From: Candidatus Brachythrix odensensis
GTDB lineage: Bacteria; Chloroflexota; Anaerolineae; J036; Brachytrichaceae
DNA: 64,000 bases
Assembly (NCBI GenBank): GCA_016714465.1
Contig: JADKDT010000015.1
Coordinates: forward strand, 44,030 to 108,029
Direction: 5' to 3'
The notes under the pieces are model-generated. The model searched no databases. It was given only the letters and a program-made list of their open reading frames with translations, and was not told where the DNA came from. This document shows, one piece after another, positions 16,568-24,588 of this stretch. Positions within the stretch are counted from its first letter, which is position 1. Each line of letters starts with the position of its first letter. A program made the position numbers and the translations under genes.

Positions 16568-18319
16568 TTAGGGCCGCAGTCGAAATGCGCCGGGGAGCAG
16601 CGCATCACTGCTGGTGACTTGATACTTGCCCTTTGCATTGGCGATGATCACCGCCAGGTCGCGCGTCGTCGCGAATTCGTGCATGACCTGCCGGCAACCC
16701 CCGCATGGCGTGCCTCCATCCTCGGTCACGACCGCAATCGCAATGTAGTCGCGCACGCCCTCGCTGACTGCTTTGCCAATGGCCACCCGCTCCGCGCAGT
16801 TGGTCAACCCGAATGAGGCGTTCTCGATGTTGCAGCCGGCGAATACCGAACCGTCCGCCGCCAATAACGCTGCGCCAACCGTGTACTGTGAGTAGGGGGC
16901 ATACGCCTGAGCGCGGGCCAGGTTGGCGATCTGAATGAGAACGAGAATCGTCTCGGTCTCCAGGGCGACGCTAGCCGCGCGCTTCTTTTTCGTTCTCGGC
17001 TCGTGGGCTGGGGCTTCTTCTCCGACATGCTTTGCTTTTACCTTGACGATGCGGCGGTCACTGACCGTCAGCACCTCCAATAGCACGCCGTCGTAGCGGA
17101 CCGTCGCGCCCTCATCCGGAATGACGCCGAGTTGATCGTAGATGAACCCGGCGATCGTGTCGCTTTCCTCGCTGGGCAGCTCGGTCTGCAGCAGCTCGTT
17201 AAAGTCGTCGATTGAAAACCCCCCGTCCACCTGGAAGCCCTCACCGTCGGGCAGGGCCACGAATTCGGGCTCTTCAGCGTCGAACTCATCCTGGATTTCG
17301 CCAACGATTTCTTCGAGGATGTCTTCGATCGTGACCAGGCCGGCTGTGCCGCCATACTCGTCGATGACGACCGCCACATGCACTCGGCGCGCCTGCATTT
17401 CCTGAAGGAGTTCGTTCACCCGCTTGGACTCGGGTACGAAGTGGGGTTGCCGAGCGACCTGCGACAGCGGCGGATTCTCACCGTCACGCAGCACTTTGAG
17501 CAAGTCCTTTCCATACAGCAGCCCAACCACGTCGTCGATGGTGTCCTGAAAGAGCGGGATGCGCGAATGACCGCTTGTGACCATCAGGTCCAGCGCTTCG
17601 CGCAACGGCGTGGTGACATCCAGCGCGATGATGTCAATTCGCGGGACCATGACCTCGCGCGCAACGGTGTCGCCAAAATCCAGAACAGAAAGGATCATCT
17701 CCTTTTCTTCTTCTTCGATCACGCCCTCTTCCTGGCCGGCGTCCACCAGGGTCTTGATCTCTTCTTCGGTCGCGATCGAGGCATTCTGGCGGTGCTGGCC
17801 GCCGAGCGGCATGGACAGCACATTGCTCAGCCCGACCGCCAGGCGGACCAGCGGCGCGAGCGCCCAACTGGCAAAGCGCATCGGCCAAACAATCGAGAGC
17901 GCGATCGGCTCGGCATAGCGGGCGGCCAGCGTTTCGGGAACCAGTTTGCCGACCGTGAATAGGAGCATTCCGCTGATCAGCAGAATGATCCCGTAGGCGG
18001 CGACTGTGATCGCTGGGTTAAGCGGGTCGATTCCAGTCCAACCTCCCATGGCTTCCCGGAGCAAGGGGACAAAATCGACGACGGCGACTGTCGCCGCGAA
18101 CATTGAGCCAAAGGTCGCGCCCAGCTCAGCCGTTGCGAGCAGCCGGCTCGAGTTGTCCGCCAATTGCTGGATGGCGCGCGCGCTGGCCACCCCGCGGGCC
18201 TCGAGCTCTTCGAGGCGGGGTTTGCGCATATTGATCAGCGCGCCGCGCGAGACGGCAAAAAACGCGCGCATCGCGATCGAGAGCGCAAACAGGAGTATCG
18301 ATGTTGCTAACAGAGTCAT
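16568..18319 (-). CDS. CNNM/CBS (CorC-HlyC) membrane protein fused to cytidine deaminase
   Basis: A 583-residue fusion. Residues 1-200 form a CNNM membrane domain, 215-345 two CBS domains (MVPRIDIIALDV, GHSRIPLF, VHVAVVIDEYGGTAGLVTIED), and 355-440 a CorC/HlyC C-terminal domain. After a KKKR-rich linker near 450, residues 455-583 form a complete cytidine deaminase with zinc ligands in NCAERVAIGKA and TPCGGCRQVM. CorC-type proteins relate to Mg/Co efflux; cytidine deaminase salvages pyrimidines. The fusion needs caution: one extra base in the T5 run at 16986-16990 would bring the stop at 16971-16973 into frame and separate the two. The start overlaps the glmU stop (ATGA). Confidence 0.85.
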   Translation of the reverse strand: MTLLATSILLFALSIAMRAFFAVSRGALINMRKPRLEELEARGVASARAIQQLADNSSRLLATAELGATFGSMFAATVAVVDFVPLLREAMGGWTGIDPLNPAITVAAYGIILLISGMLLFTVGKLVPETLAARYAEPIALSIVWPMRFASWALAPLVRLAVGLSNVLSMPLGGQHRQNASIATEEEIKTLVDAGQEEGVIEEEEKEMILSVLDFGDTVAREVMVPRIDIIALDVTTPLREALDLMVTSGHSRIPLFQDTIDDVVGLLYGKDLLKVLRDGENPPLSQVARQPHFVPESKRVNELLQEMQARRVHVAVVIDEYGGTAGLVTIEDILEEIVGEIQDEFDAEEPEFVALPDGEGFQVDGGFSIDDFNELLQTELPSEESDTIAGFIYDQLGVIPDEGATVRYDGVLLEVLTVSDRRIVKVKAKHVGEEAPAHEPRTKKKRAASVALETETILVLIQIANLARAQAYAPYSQYTVGAALLAADGSVFAGCNIENASFGLTNCAERVAIGKAVSEGVRDYIAIAVVTEDGGTPCGGCRQVMHEFATTRDLAVIIANAKGKYQVTSSDALLPGAFRLRP

Positions 18320-19686
18320 TCCTTATTGGGCGTCCCCGGCGATTTTGGCGCGAGCGGACGGGCAGGGACACCGACCACCCGCTCTCCGGGGGCCACATCA
18401 TGGGTCACCACCGCGCCGGCGCCAGTCAGCGCGTGGGCGCCGATCGTGACCGGCGCAACCAGCATGGTATCGCATCCGACGAAGGCCCCGTCGCCAATGG
18501 TCGTGGGCTGTTTCTGCTGTCCGTCAAAATTGCAAGTGACGACACCCGCGCTGATGTTTGCTTCCGCCCCGACCGTCGCATCTCCCAGATAGCTGAAGTG
18601 CCCCATCTTTACGCCCGGCCCGAGGGTGCTGTTCTTGATCTCAGCGAAGTTGCCGATGTGGCTTCCCGGTCCGATTCTGGCCCCGCCGCGCAGCCGCGCA
18701 AAGGGACCCGCGTCAGCGCCATCGTCAAGGCTGGAATCTTCGATCGACGACTGCTGCACCACACACCCGCGCCCAATTCTGGCATTTCGGAGCACGCAAT
18801 TTGGGCCGATGACGCTGCCTGTTCCGATGCGCGTAGCGCCGAGCACGTGCGTGTTTGGCAGCACGGTGACGTCCGGGGCCAGGTCAGCGTCATCGTCGAT
18901 GTAAACGCTGCCGGGATCAACCATGCTGACGCCCTTCAGCATCCACCCGCGATTGATCCGCCGGCGGAGTGCCGCGTCGGCGTCGGCAAGGTCGGCCCGC
19001 GTGTTGATACCGATGAAAGCCTCGGCGTCGTTGCTGGGTATCGCGACGACTTGCCGGCCATCGGCGACGGCGATCGCAACCAGGTCGGTCAGGAAATATT
19101 CGCCCTTGCGCGGGTTGGGCTGAATGCGCTCCAGGGCCGGCCAAAGCCAGGCCGCGTCAAAGCAATACACTCCAACGTTCAGCTCGCGAATGCGGAGTTG
19201 TTCGGCGGTGGCGGCCACCTCTTCAACAATTGCCTCGACGGCGCCCGCGTCATTCCGCACGACCCGCCCAAATCCGCGCGGGTTGTCCGCCACCAAGGTC
19301 AGCATCGCGATCGCGGCTCCGCTGCGCGCACGCTCGACAGCGAGGGCTGTCATCATCTCGGAGGGGAGCAGGGGCATGTCGCCGTACATCACCGCAACTG
19401 CTTCGGCGCTGAGTGCCTTTGCGCTTTCGGCGGCGACCTTGACTGCGTGGCCGGTGCCAAGCTGCTGCACCTGGGTGGCGAAGTGAACCCCCGTTCCGCA
19501 TGCCGCCCGAACATCGTCCGACATCAGCCCGACGACGACAATCGGCGGCTGTCCGAAAGCCTGGGTCGCAGCGCTGACGGCCCGCGCGATGAGGGTCTTG
19601 CCCCTCAACGGAAAGAGCACCTTGGGCAAGTCAGAGACCATGCGGGTGCCCTTGCCCGCGGCCAGGATGATGGCGATGGTTGTCAT
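18316..19686 (-). CDS. glmU: Bifunctional GlcNAc-1-P uridyltransferase/GlcN-1-P acetyltransferase
   Basis: A 456-residue cytosolic enzyme. The uridyltransferase domain (1-230) begins with the nucleotide-binding IILAAGKGTRMVSDLPKVL, followed by QLGTGHAV and YGDMPLL. The left-handed beta-helix acetyltransferase domain (250-445) has hexapeptide repeats, KMGHFSYLGDATVG, a GAGVVTCNFDG-like segment and VTIGAHALTGAGAVVT. It makes UDP-GlcNAc for peptidoglycan and glycans, and the ligand of YvcK. Its stop overlaps the start of the CorC-deaminase gene, so those two are coupled. The gene lies downstream of the tRNA-Gln gene and several hairpins. Confidence 0.97.
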   Translation of the reverse strand: MTTIAIILAAGKGTRMVSDLPKVLFPLRGKTLIARAVSAATQAFGQPPIVVVGLMSDDVRAACGTGVHFATQVQQLGTGHAVKVAAESAKALSAEAVAVMYGDMPLLPSEMMTALAVERARSGAAIAMLTLVADNPRGFGRVVRNDAGAVEAIVEEVAATAEQLRIRELNVGVYCFDAAWLWPALERIQPNPRKGEYFLTDLVAIAVADGRQVVAIPSNDAEAFIGINTRADLADADAALRRRINRGWMLKGVSMVDPGSVYIDDDADLAPDVTVLPNTHVLGATRIGTGSVIGPNCVLRNARIGRGCVVQQSSIEDSSLDDGADAGPFARLRGGARIGPGSHIGNFAEIKNSTLGPGVKMGHFSYLGDATVGAEANISAGVVTCNFDGQQKQPTTIGDGAFVGCDTMLVAPVTIGAHALTGAGAVVTHDVAPGERVVGVPARPLAPKSPGTPNKE

Positions 19687-19719
19687 CTTTCTGTCGTTCC
19701 GCCTTTCCGGACCGAAAAC

Positions 19720-19761
19720 GGATGAAGGCGGAAGGATTCGCTTATCCTTCCGCCTTCATCC
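19720..19761. repeat. 18-bp perfect hairpin upstream of glmU
   Basis: An 18-base perfect stem (GGATGAAGGCGGAAGGAT and its complement) with loop TCGCTT. It lies between the tRNA gene and glmU. Its arms lack the CCCCGGC core of the other palindromes. Confidence 0.75.
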
Positions 19762-19793
19762 TTCCAGCTTCGGATTGCCATAGATTGGATTTT

Positions 19794-19830
19794 GGAGGCG
19801 ATGCCCCGGCTACGCCGGGGCATCGCCTCC
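19794..19830. repeat. 17-bp perfect palindrome with CCCCGGC-TAC-GCCGGGG core
   Basis: A perfect 17-base stem with loop TAC lies 30 bases beyond the 3' end of tRNA-Gln. It can serve as that gene's terminator. The core matches those at 28332, 42879 and 19970, while the outer arms (GGAGGCGATG) are specific to this site. Confidence 0.8.
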
Positions 19831-19859
19831 GAAACACCAATCTGTTGGCAGTTCTTAAG

Positions 19860-19931
19860 CTGGGGAGGCTGGATTTGAACCAACGATTACCTGATCCAGA
19901 GTCAGGTGCCTTACCACTTGGCCACTCCCCA
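19860..19931 (-). tRNA. tRNA-Gln (anticodon CTG)
   Basis: The minus strand folds into a full cloverleaf of 72 bases. Acceptor TGGGGAG pairs with CTCCCCA, discriminator G; the D arm is GCCAAGTGGTAAGGC. The anticodon stem CCTGA/TCAGG holds loop CTCTGGA with anticodon CTG; the T arm is GTTGG-TTCAAAT-CCAGC. The CCA end is not encoded. A TAAAAT hexamer just upstream could be its -10 box. It reads CAG codons. Confidence 0.95.
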
Positions 19932-19969
19932 AAAACGGATTCGGATTTTACCATGCGCAAAGCCGAAGT

Positions 19970-20034
19970 CCCATGGATATGCGGGGACGACACCCCCGGC
20001 GCAGCCGGGGGTGTCGTCCCCGCATATCCATGGG
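19970..20034. repeat. 31-bp perfect palindrome between menG and tRNA-Gln
   Basis: A perfect 31-base stem with loop GCA. The centre is ACCCCCGGC-GCA-GCCGGGGGT and the outer arms are specific to the locus. It begins 15 bases beyond the menG stop and upstream of the tRNA promoter, where it could end menaquinone-operon transcription. It lacks a T-run. Confidence 0.85.
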
Positions 20035-20049
20035 CGGGATGCAGGAGCC

Positions 20050-20757
20050 TCAGGCCACGCCGACGTGAATCGCCATTGTGCCCAACCCCAACAGGCGATA
20101 GCGCACGTCGCGATAGCCGACCTTGAGCATTGCTTGCCGCAAAGGCTCTGCGGGCAGAAACGCCGCCAGCGATTGTGGCAGGTACTTGTAAGCCCCAAAG
20201 TCACCACTGATCACGCCGCCGATCAGCGGGACAATTCGGTTGAAGTAGAAGCCAAAGAGCTGTTTGAAGACAGGCATTTGGGGCTGGGTGATTTCGAGGC
20301 AGACCACCCGCGCGCCGGGCTTGCACACCCGCCGCATCTCGCGCAGACAGCGGGGCAGGTCCACCGCGTTCCGGAGCAGGAAACCGTTGATGATCCCGTC
20401 GAAGGTCGCATCCGGGAACGAAAGCGAGAGCGCGTCGCCCACGGCAAATTCCAGGGAGGCAATCGACCGCGTTTTGGCTTTGGCCGCGCCAGCCCGCAGA
20501 ATGGTCTCCGAGAAGTCGGCTCCGACGACGCGGCTGTCGGGATACCGCTCGCGCACGGCCAGGGCCAGATCGGCCGTGCCCGTGGCCAGATCGAGACACA
20601 GCCCGTTTTCGGATAGCTTAAGCTCGTTGGCCGCCAGGCGGCGCCAGGCCCCATCGCGCCCGCCGGTCATGACCCGGTTCATCAGGTCGTAGCGGCGGGT
20701 AATCCGCGAAAACATGGTTTGCACGCGCCGGGCGCGCTCGGTGGGATCGGTGATCAT
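20050..20757 (-). CDS. menG: Demethylmenaquinone methyltransferase (UbiE/MenG family)
   Basis: A 235-residue SAM-dependent methyltransferase. Family segments are MFSRITRRYDLMNRVMTGG, the SAM-binding CLDLATGTADLAL, GADFSETIL, the PDATFDGIINGFLLRNAVD block and RVVCLEITQPQMP. It adds the final methyl group to demethylmenaquinone. The start at 20757 is secure because its ATG overlaps the menA stop (ATGA), so the two last steps of menaquinone synthesis are translated together. With menA next to it, menaquinone rather than ubiquinone is the product. Confidence 0.92.
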   Translation of the reverse strand: MITDPTERARRVQTMFSRITRRYDLMNRVMTGGRDGAWRRLAANELKLSENGLCLDLATGTADLALAVRERYPDSRVVGADFSETILRAGAAKAKTRSIASLEFAVGDALSLSFPDATFDGIINGFLLRNAVDLPRCLREMRRVCKPGARVVCLEITQPQMPVFKQLFGFYFNRIVPLIGGVISGDFGAYKYLPQSLAAFLPAEPLRQAMLKVGYRDVRYRLLGLGTMAIHVGVA

Positions 20758-21626
20758 GGCAGCAGTCCTATCGCAAACAGCGCGCCAAACCACAGGTGGA
20801 GCTGCGCCGAGCGGCCGAGAATGGGGTTGAATTGGCGCGCTTCCCTGGCCGACCACAGGTCACGGATGAGTTTCCAGGCCAGGGGCAGGGTGAGGACGGG
20901 CAGGATGGCCAGGGGGCCGGCAACGCGGGCCAGCGCGAGGGCAGGCGGGATGGCATAGGCCAGAGCAGTCGAAATGGCGAATTGCGAGCGTGTCGCCCGC
21001 TCGCCGATCCGAACCGCCAGGGTGTGCTTTCCGGCAATTCTGTCGGTCGGGATGTCGCGCAGGTTGTTCACCGTGATGATGTTCATCACGAGACAACCCA
21101 CGGGCACAGACGCGGCGATCGACAGCGGATCGAGCCGTCCCGTGTGAGCCAGAGTCGTGCCGACTGTGGCGACAACCCCTAAGAAGAGAAAGGCAAACGC
21201 ATCGCCAAGGCCGATATAGGCGAGCGGGTAGGGGCCAGCGGTGTAGCCAATACCGGCCAGGATGGAGAGCAGTCCGATGATGAGAATTGGCAACCCGCCG
21301 ATTGTCACGAGGTAGAACCCGATCAGGGCGGCAAGCCCAAACACGATCGCGGTGCCAGTGGCGACCGCGCGGGGAGACAGTAGACCGCTCTGAGTGACGC
21401 GGGTAGGTCCCTGGCGATCCTTATCGGTGCCCTTCAGATAGTCAAACAGGTCGTTGGCGTAGTTGGTGCCGATTTGAATCAGCACCGACGCAGCGAGGGC
21501 GGCGATAAAGACGGGGAGCTGAAATCCACCCTGCCGCCAGGCGATGGCGCTTCCAACGAGAACTGGAACGACGGCGGCGGGCAGGGTGCGCGGACGGGCG
21601 GCGATGATCCAGGGGCGGAGAGTCAT
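20754..21626 (-). CDS. menA: 1,4-dihydroxy-2-naphthoate polyprenyltransferase
   Basis: A 290-residue UbiA-superfamily integral membrane enzyme with about eight or nine helices. The first Asp-rich site is in IQIGTNYANDLFDYLKGTDKD, with GPTRVTQSGLLSP after it. The second region is in NNLRDIPTDRIAGKHTLAVRIG. It joins the polyprenyl tail to dihydroxynaphthoate. The ATG at 21626 is chosen because a TATACT box ends eight bases before it. A TTG at 21635 would extend the protein by three residues but lies against that box. The prenyl donor could come from the partial synthase gene at the window start. Confidence 0.92.
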   Translation of the reverse strand: MTLRPWIIAARPRTLPAAVVPVLVGSAIAWRQGGFQLPVFIAALAASVLIQIGTNYANDLFDYLKGTDKDRQGPTRVTQSGLLSPRAVATGTAIVFGLAALIGFYLVTIGGLPILIIGLLSILAGIGYTAGPYPLAYIGLGDAFAFLFLGVVATVGTTLAHTGRLDPLSIAASVPVGCLVMNIITVNNLRDIPTDRIAGKHTLAVRIGERATRSQFAISTALAYAIPPALALARVAGPLAILPVLTLPLAWKLIRDLWSAREARQFNPILGRSAQLHLWFGALFAIGLLP

Positions 21627-21634
21627 AGCCCCCA

Positions 21635-21640
21635 AGTATA
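21635..21640 (-). promoter_or_regulatory. -10 box TATACT for menA-menG
   Basis: TATACT on the minus strand ends eight bases before the menA ATG. Transcription would start at or near the start codon. A G-run lies in the gap, so a Shine-Dalgarno role cannot be ruled out. Confidence 0.5.
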
Positions 21641-21649
21641 GGGAACGGC

Positions 21650-22912
21650 TCAGGAAACCGTCGCGCGTTCGATAGCGCCGGCGATGGGCTCGCCTTTGCG
21701 CACCAGGCGCACGATTGCCCCGGCCTCAGCCAGCGCCGAGACAATTGAGGTCGACGGGCTTGTGCCGCCAAAAGACTCGCCATCGACGACGATGGCGACC
21801 ACCCGATTGCCGCTCCGAATAAGCTGCTGGGCCGCTGTCGCCCAGGCGATGTCGGGCGATGCCGAAACCGTCACGACGGTTGCCCCGCGCGGAAAAAACG
21901 CGCCCTCTGCCCGCATTGCCCGGTCAAAGGGAATGGCGCCCTCGGCGTGCACGACCGCAAGGGTCTCCATGATCTTGTTCAACTGACGCTCCCCCCGATC
22001 CGCAGCCAGGAACTCGCGGTGGTCGCCCCGCGGGTAGCACGAGAAACCGACCGCCCGATCCTGATTGACGAAGTGGCGGGCCACCGAGGCGGCAATCGAG
22101 ACCGCATATTCTTCGGTGCTGGGCGGAAGCTGGTATGCCAGATCAACCTCGAGCGCGGTATCGCGGGTCATATCGATGTTCTCGATCCGGCCCACATGCG
22201 CGTCGCGATGCAGGTCGATCATCACCCAGATCTCGGACATGGGATCCAGGTCGAACTCCTTGACGATTAATTTATTGCGTTTTGCGCTCAGGCCCCAGTG
22301 AATCCGGTTGTAGCTGTCGCCATAGGTGTATTCGCGCGCGCCGGCGGCGTTGGTGGTCACGAACAACGCTCGCCTGCGGAGCGCTTCGCCCCCGGGAATG
22401 TAGCCCATGGGCTGCGGGAACTGGCGCAACTCAAACGAGGGCGGGTAGACCAGGATCGTGCTGACCGTCGGAATATCGCGGCTGCGGGTGTAGATGCCCA
22501 GCGGATCGCCGCTGCGCACCGTCATCGGGCCCAGCGTGAAGCGTCCGCGCTGCAGGCACAGCGTGCGGGCGCGCCAGCCGCGGAAGCGATGTCCCGGCAG
22601 CCAGCCAATCACCCGGCTCGCCCGGTGGGCGGGCAGGGACGAGTGATCGCGCACCTCGACGAATAGTTTGGGCGCCGCGCTCAGATTTGTCAGCGTGAAT
22701 TGTTCTTCAAGGATCTGGCCAACCTGAGCGACCCGGGTGATGGTCCGGCGGGCCACCCGCAGCCAGTTCACACCCAGCCACGACCACACAAGGGCTGCGA
22801 GGATCAGCGCTCCAAGCGCTCCGGCGATGCTCCACCACAGCGGCCGGCCCGACGCGAACGCGCCGACCAGAGTGATGACGAGCAGGAGAAGGACGACCCG
22901 ATACCGTGTCAT
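21650..22912 (-). CDS. DUF58 family membrane protein
   Basis: A 420-residue protein with two N-terminal membrane helices (residues 5-22 and 26-46). A beta-rich region follows, then the DUF58 signature with YTYGDSYNRIHWGLSAKRNKLIVKEFD at about residues 195-220. A von Willebrand A-like C-terminal part includes VMIDLHRDAHVG and HFVNQDRAVGFSCY. DUF58 proteins accompany MoxR ATPases, and here the moxR gene ends 12 bases before this one starts. The pair is believed to act in protein maturation or envelope stress, but the substrate is unknown. Confidence 0.9.
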   Translation of the reverse strand: MTRYRVVLLLLVITLVGAFASGRPLWWSIAGALGALILAALVWSWLGVNWLRVARRTITRVAQVGQILEEQFTLTNLSAAPKLFVEVRDHSSLPAHRASRVIGWLPGHRFRGWRARTLCLQRGRFTLGPMTVRSGDPLGIYTRSRDIPTVSTILVYPPSFELRQFPQPMGYIPGGEALRRRALFVTTNAAGAREYTYGDSYNRIHWGLSAKRNKLIVKEFDLDPMSEIWVMIDLHRDAHVGRIENIDMTRDTALEVDLAYQLPPSTEEYAVSIAASVARHFVNQDRAVGFSCYPRGDHREFLAADRGERQLNKIMETLAVVHAEGAIPFDRAMRAEGAFFPRGATVVTVSASPDIAWATAAQQLIRSGNRVVAIVVDGESFGGTSPSTSIVSALAEAGAIVRLVRKGEPIAGAIERATVS

Positions 22913-22924
22913 GCGCCAGCGCGC

Positions 22925-23875
22925 CTATCGCGTGACCTTGGTCCCGGGGACGGGGGTGGCCTTGACGATGTCCTCAAGAATCGAGTCCGCATTCACATTC
23001 TTGATTCGAGCGGACGGACTGATGATGACGCGGTGGCTGAGTGTTGGCCCGACCAGGGCCTTGACGTCATCGGGGATGACATAGTCGCGTCCGGCCAGCG
23101 CCGCCCGCGCCTGCGAGGTGCGGTAGAGGGCCAGCGCGCCGCGCGGGCTTGCGCCAAGATAAATGTCCTGGTGGCCGCGGGTGCGCTCGACGATGGCGAC
23201 GATGTATTCCTTGATCAGGTTGTCGATATGCACGGCTTTCAGCTCTTCCTGCATCGCGAGGAGCTCTTCCGCCGTCGTGGTCTGGGTGAGCGTCGAAATC
23301 GGATGCTGGAACTGCTGGGCGTCGAGGATTTTCATCAGTTCAGGACCTGATGGATACCCCAGGGCCAGGCGCATCAAAAAGCGGTCCAACTGCGCTTCTG
23401 GCAGCGGGAACGTGCCTTCGTATTCAATCGGGTTCTGGGTGGCAAGAACGAGGAAGGGCCGGCTTAACGGGCGGGTGATACCGTCCACCGTAACCTGTTT
23501 CTCTTCCATCGCCTCGAGCAAGGCCGCCTGAGTCTTCGGCGTGGCCCGGTTGATCTCGTCGGCCAGCAGGATTTGGGTGAACACCGGGCTGGGGCGGAAT
23601 TCGAAATCGCCGGTTTTCTGGTTGTAAACCGAAGGCCCAGTGACATCGGCGGGCAGCATGTCCGGGGTGAACTGCAGACGTTTGAATGACCCGCCGATAG
23701 ATCGCGCCAGACCACGGGCCAGCATCGTCTTTCCCACGCCAGGCACATCTTCAATGAGCAGGTGTCCCTGACACAGCAGACACACGGCGGTCAATTCGAC
23801 GGTGCTTCGTTTCCCGACGATAACCTTTTCGACGTTCGAGATGAGACGATTGGCGAACTCATTGACTTTCTGCAT
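22925..23875 (-). CDS. MoxR-family AAA ATPase
   Basis: A 316-residue AAA+ chaperone-like ATPase. Walker A is EDVPGVGKTMLARGLA, Walker B LLADEINRATPKTQAALLEAM, sensor 1 LVLATQNPIEYEGTFPLPEAQ, and the arginine region is LDRFLMR. The C-terminal lid contains GASPRGALALYRTSQ and the standard VKALVGPTLSHR ending. It works with the DUF58 partner directly downstream. An AGGAT site lies shortly before the ATG. Confidence 0.95.
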   Translation of the reverse strand: MQKVNEFANRLISNVEKVIVGKRSTVELTAVCLLCQGHLLIEDVPGVGKTMLARGLARSIGGSFKRLQFTPDMLPADVTGPSVYNQKTGDFEFRPSPVFTQILLADEINRATPKTQAALLEAMEEKQVTVDGITRPLSRPFLVLATQNPIEYEGTFPLPEAQLDRFLMRLALGYPSGPELMKILDAQQFQHPISTLTQTTTAEELLAMQEELKAVHIDNLIKEYIVAIVERTRGHQDIYLGASPRGALALYRTSQARAALAGRDYVIPDDVKALVGPTLSHRVIISPSARIKNVNADSILEDIVKATPVPGTKVTR

Positions 23876-23901
23876 TTGGATCCTGATGAATACTGCTTCG
23901 T

Positions 23902-24426
23902 TTATTCGGTCGTCAGCGTCCGGGCAACGGCCACGGCCGCGTCGTAGTCGGGATGGTGCCCGAAATTCCTGACATACTCCACATAACGCACTTTCCCGCT
24001 TCGATCCACCACGAAGATGCTTCGTTGGTCGAGACGCAGCGCCTCAATATGGGTTCCGGTTGCATCGCCAAAAGCCATGCGAGCGTGGTCGCTTAACAGG
24101 ATCACGTTCCCCGCTTCGGCTTCGGTCTGCCAGCGCTTTTGGGCAAAGGGCAAGTCGGCGCTCACTGTGATCACCGCGACCGAATCCCCCAGTTTGCGGG
24201 CTTCATCGTTGAAGCGCCGCGTCTGCGCGTCGCAGATGCCCGTGTCCAGCGACGGCACGACACTGATCAAACTCACTTTGCCTGCGTACGCGCTTAAGGA
24301 GATTCTACGCAAATCAGTGGCAGTCAGTTCGACGTCCGGCATACGATCTCCCACCACCAGTCTCGTCCCCAGGACCTTCAGGTCGACACCTTTATGCAGG
24401 ACGGTTGCGGAAGTGGGGGTGCTCAT
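23902..24426 (-). CDS. tpx: Thiol peroxidase (Tpx) with a single cysteine
   Basis: A 174-residue peroxiredoxin of the Tpx subfamily. The catalytic region is ISVVPSLDTGICDAQTRRFN, with the peroxidatic Cys at residue 65. E. coli Tpx carries its resolving Cys in LPFAQSRFCG; here the same segment reads LPFAQKRWQT, and no other cysteine occurs in the protein. It should therefore work as a one-Cys enzyme that needs an external thiol. The start at 24426 (MSTPTSATVLHKG) matches the family N-terminus; an in-frame ATG at 24450 would add eight residues. It lies between moxR and clpC in the same direction, separated from clpC by a hairpin. Confidence 0.88.
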   Translation of the reverse strand: MSTPTSATVLHKGVDLKVLGTRLVVGDRMPDVELTATDLRRISLSAYAGKVSLISVVPSLDTGICDAQTRRFNDEARKLGDSVAVITVSADLPFAQKRWQTEAEAGNVILLSDHARMAFGDATGTHIEALRLDQRSIFVVDRSGKVRYVEYVRNFGHHPDYDAAVAVARTLTTE

Positions 24427-24530
24427 GCTCGCAATCAGAATGGCGTTCAAGTGCGCGTATTGGCGCGAAACGAATGTTACCAGTCTTCATGAGGAAGCGA
24501 TGAGCCTCGCCGGTGACCTCATCGACAAAA

Positions 24531-24579
24531 AATAACGGGGGGAGCTCCAGGGCTGTGGAGCTCCCCCCGGCCTGTTATT
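24531..24579. terminator. Hairpin terminator at the end of clpC
   Basis: A 13-base stem (GGGGGGAGCTCCA and its complement) with a six-base loop is extended by an outer AATAAC/GTTATT pairing across a five-base bulge. The outer AT pairs and the T-rich left side on the minus strand fit an intrinsic terminator for clpC, ten bases after its stop. Confidence 0.75.
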
Positions 24580-24588
24580 GGAGGAGGT

